In this document: positions 61,213-64,000 of the stretch, piece after piece
Numbering within the stretch: position 1 is the stretch's first letter
How the letters are laid out: each line of letters starts with the position of its first letter
NCBI GenBank assembly: GCA_030077755.1
Contig: JAQJZZ010000008.1
Coordinates: 1,364,001 to 1,428,000, forward strand
From: Filosporella fistucella
Lineage: Eukaryota > Ascomycota > Leotiomycetes > Helotiales
Length of the DNA stretch: 64,000 bases
Direction: 5' to 3'
Position numbers and translations under genes: made by a program
Notes under the pieces: model-generated
Database searches by the model: none
What the model was told of the DNA's origin: nothing
The model's input: only the letters and a program-made list of their open reading frames with translations

Positions 61213-62553
61213 ATGGCACCAACGGCAGCGGATTCGAGTGTTAAGCATAGAGCGTGCGATGAGTGTAGTCAGTGCGAACCCAATGGTGCATGGCGGCGAA
61301 TTACTGATCAGACTTTATAGGAACACGTAAACTCGCCTGCTCGAAAGATCCTGATGGATGTGTTCGCTGCAAACGGGAGAATATCGTCTGCCACTATTCC
61401 GAGCAGAAGCAGATGGGACGACCCAGGAAGCGTCAATTTATCGAGACAACAAATGAGCCACCCGTTACGACTCAAGGTCAGCCCAATGAAAGCCTCTCAG
61501 CACCCTTGAATGAAAATCTGGATATTTACAGTGATGGGCCAGCCGAGCCTTACTTTACAAACGGTCTACCTACTTGGGGACTTCCATCAGAGATTATCAG
61601 ACCAGTCCCAATAACGGGGACGGCAGCAGAAGGCGTGACCAAATGGCACTTTGGAGACAAAGACGTGATAGGAGGGCCAAACATCAACTACGGACATATT
61701 GACTTTGGTCCTTCGGATGCTGCCAATTCTTCCCTCGACATCACTCCCCAGCTTTCGGCAGCTTCAAATTCATCCGTGACCGACAGCGAGAACTCTACCC
61801 ATCCAACTCCTCCAGCCGCTGTCGGCCCTTGCAGCTGTCTCGCATCTATGTATTTGAGTCTAGCATCCCTCCAAACTATGCCAGTTGATATTGTTGCGGC
61901 CCTGAGAACCGTCCGAAGTGCGGCTTCATGCGCTGCGCAGAGTATATGGTGTCCACAATGTGGATCTGTAGTACTGGACAATCCCAATCCGCCTATCGAA
62001 TCGTTTCAAAACACCATGTTACTCGGGACTATTCTCCCAATCATCGCTAATGGCTACCAACGACTTCTCAAAATGGTAGATGATGAGACTGATGCAGCCA
62101 CTGCAGCGGGTCGAACGATAACTTTCAGATTCCATGATTATGGGGGCATGTGCGGAAAACAAGAAACGGTAGTGGAAAGCATGGTGTGTCTCGAGAAAGA
62201 AATGTTCTTCAATGCAGTGGAAATGCCACCAATACAGTGGAGAACAACTGTGAGAGCACTTCTTCGTGTTGATGTCTATGGCCATGAGCAACTTGGCTTT
62301 AAGCATAAAGGTCTTAAGGATTTAGTCGCTGAAATGGAGCAGCGCCAGAGAGGTCGCCAGTATGTTCAAAATTCCTTGGTATCCGTTTTATATTAATTTC
62401 GTGTGTAGCGAATTAATCGATGCCCATGTGGCGGCTGGGACAATGGAACACGGGGTATTTGGCCAAAGACTCTGCCTTGGAGAGCAAACCCACGGCTGCC
62501 TTCAAATCTTAAAGATGGCGAAACACGCAATTGACAGTCTAGTCATTGCCTAG
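61213..62553 (+). CDS. Zn2Cys6 transcription factor, AflR-like
   Basis: Fungal-type regulator. Exons 61213-61267, 61321-62359, 62409-62553; 412 aa. The binuclear zinc cluster is split by the first intron: ACDEC joins to RTRKLACSKDPDGCVRCKRE..IVC, giving C-x2-C-x6-C-x6-C-x2-C-x6-C. A basic AT-hook-like GRPRKRQ follows. The C-terminal half has the layout of the AflR/aflatoxin-regulatory family (Cys-containing SMYLSLASL, TMPVDIVAALRTVRSAA...IWCPQCGSVV, later HVAAGTMEHGVFG). The local genes are housekeeping, so a biosynthetic cluster is not evident in the window. The second intron restores the ELIDAHV segment. Targets unknown. Confidence 0.87.
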
Positions 62554-62650
62554 CTCCCCTTGTTGACGGTCATCAATCGGTGAATTGGCAGGCGTATCAG
62601 TGCCGCGTTTTCAGAATTAACAATGTTATTGATATCTGGAGCTAACTATG

Positions 62651-64000
62651 TTATACCCGCAGGCTTTCTAAGCTGCTTACTACATATTCCATGAGCTGGA
62701 AAGCTTCTTTACCGCTCAAGTCGTCTTTGGCAAAAATGCAACGTACGACGACATCTCTATACAATCGTCCTGTCTTGCTGCTCAAGTTTGGAATCAAATT
62801 CTGTACAATCACCTTATCCCTGAATCTTTCGGCTGAGTAATGGGGCCTATGGAAAGCCTGGAGTCCTTTCCAAAGCCCGATCTCCAACAATATGAGTCCC
62901 AGACTATATATATCAAAGCTTTTACAATATGGCTGCTTTGACATTCCGTCCAGAGACTTTGGATGTCTGTGCAAATCAGTCACAGCTGTATTCTTCGAGG
63001 CTACAGACATTTCCCCGACACCGTCTGGTCGGGATACATCAAAACCTAAAAGAAATGGTGATGAGATATCTGGTATACTGGCAGATATTGCTGTGGCCCG
63101 AGTCGCCGAGGCCGAAAAGGCGGACGGAAAGAATAGCACATTCGCACTACAAAGAGACTTGTGCAACCAGTCAAGTGAGTGCAAGGACCAAAGGGCTATG
63201 GCTAAAGTATGTGCCAATTTAAAGCGATCACCAAGGTCTGGTGTGCGAAGATCATTGCTGACAATGAGAGTATTGAGATTTGACGAGGATGCCCTGGGAC
63301 TCTTGTATATCAAGCCATACCGGCTTGTTATACTATCATCAGTATACCCAAGACAATCTAGGGTATGAAGGTCCGGGTGTCTATTTGAGGCACTATGAAT
63401 CATCCTCGCGAGGTCATCAATTCGTCGGATATGGTTTAATCGGCCATCCAGATCTTCTTTATCGTATTCTATCCACTCAATAACGATGTCCTCAGGATTG
63501 GAGGTTGATGGGTTCAAAAATGCTCCATGGCTCCGTTTTGGATCTGTATCTGACAGAGAAAGTTGTGTCCGTTGAACTTTCAGGGCAAAAGTTGGTCGGA
63601 ATTTTGATGTCGGGTTGGCGTCCAAGTTTATTCGTAGTTGCTTTAGGCTGGCAGAAGCATTTAATTGACGATATACGCCTTCCGATGCCGTTTCAAGCAG
63701 GCTCAATTTCCCTAAATCTCTCTGTGCATTTTGCAATAACTCGTTTGTCCACGCTCTGTTAATGGTAGCCAGCCGTGACGGTGGAAACAATTGCTCGAGG
63801 CCATCATTGTAATCCTTTAAATCTTTCAATAAGACTGTGAACTTCTCTTTGTCGGCAATCACCCACTTCGCCCTTAGCTGTAATTCGGACCTCAATCTCC
63901 CAGCCACACTTGGACTTCGTGACCTCTTCTGAAAACTCCCCTTTTCATGCACGGGACTTATAGGCTCCTCTCTGAGCCCGTATTTGTCTTGTAACTTATT
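62651..64000 (-). CDS. HeLo-like helical bundle plus kinase-like pseudokinase domain (5' end off window)
   Basis: Reads from the right edge to a stop at 62651; about 449 codons are present. The N-terminal visible part (KLQDKYGLREEP, VADKEKF-like helices, FTVLLKDLKDYNDGLEQLFPP) resembles the end of a fungal HeLo/prion-inhibition domain. Then comes a kinase-like fold with a hinge (GLIYKSP), a helix and catalytic-loop analogue LDWLHKSLCSANVLFF, and a C-lobe with YCKSFDIYSLGLILLEIGLW. Catalytic residues are missing: HRD reads HKS, the loop Lys is Cys, DFG reads GFD, and no clear VAIK lysine is seen. Fungal proteins of this layout are linked to incompatibility and regulated cell death; the role here is inferred. 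Confidence 0.8.
   Translation of the reverse strand, partial: NKLQDKYGLREEPISPVHEKGSFQKRSRSPSVAGRLRSELQLRAKWVIADKEKFTVLLKDLKDYNDGLEQLFPPSRLATINRAWTNELLQNAQRDLGKLSLLETASEGVYRQLNASASLKQLRINLDANPTSKFRPTFALKVQRTQLSLSDTDPKRSHGAFLNPSTSNPEDIVIEWIEYDKEDLDGRLNHIRRIDDLARMIHSASNRHPDLHTLDCLGYTDDSITSRYGLIYKSPRASSSNLNTLIVSNDLRTPDLGDRFKLAHTLAIALWSLHSLDWLHKSLCSANVLFFPSAFSASATRATAISASIPDISSPFLLGFDVSRPDGVGEMSVASKNTAVTDLHRHPKSLDGMSKQPYCKSFDIYSLGLILLEIGLWKGLQAFHRPHYSAERFRDKVIVQNLIPNLSSKTGRLYRDVVVRCIFAKDDLSGKEAFQLMEYVVSSLESLRV

Overview
The window is nuclear DNA of a filamentous ascomycete. About 27 genes can be read, almost all broken by short introns (mostly 44-60 nt, GT-AG, often with a CTAAC-like branch point). 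The gene content (TRAPPC11, MSH5, Rxt2, a PDR-type ABC pump, an AflR-like Zn2Cys6 factor, a HeLo-like protein) is that of a Pezizomycotina fungus. A leotiomycete is my best guess from protein flavour, but this is inference only. I see no rRNA, no convincing tRNA, no transposon and no CRISPR array.

Layout. 1-13 kb: the 3' part of an Mdm1/SNX13-type tether, VPS25 (ESCRT-II), a Brc1/Rtt107-type multi-BRCT protein, an Lpx1-like alpha/beta hydrolase and TRAPPC11. 13.9-21.6 kb: RXT2, the phospholipid methyltransferase OPI3, a NIT-type amidase made of tiny exons, the mitochondrial glycine carrier HEM25 with a GC-AG intron, and a coiled-coil protein with an exact 63-nt tandem repeat. 21.6-27.4 kb: a gene-poor stretch with prefoldin subunit 1 and an alkaline ceramidase. 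27.4-36 kb: a TMF1/Sgm1 golgin and a ten-exon PDR transporter. 36-39 kb: loosely packed, with a small GPI-anchored protein and one possible unlisted spliced gene. 39-48 kb: MSH5, EMC5, the eEF1B exchange subunit, and HSP78 behind a heat-shock-element-like cluster. 48-54 kb: an unknown protein and a patatin-fold protein lacking its catalytic serine. 54-64 kb: LEO1, MOB2, ERB1, an AflR-like transcription factor and, cut by the right edge, a HeLo-like plus kinase-like protein.

The conserved genes are unrelated housekeeping functions (vesicle traffic, lipid metabolism, chromatin, translation, ribosome assembly), not an operon or biosynthetic cluster. The most unusual material is at 62.65-64 kb (a helical bundle plus a kinase-like domain lacking the HRD, DFG and lysine residues, an architecture resembling MLKL), at 51.7-53.7 kb (a patatin without its Ser-Asp dyad), and in several small spliced genes that simple ORF calling would miss. 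Exon boundaries below were placed by hand; where I give a protein length, the exons sum to a whole number of codons.
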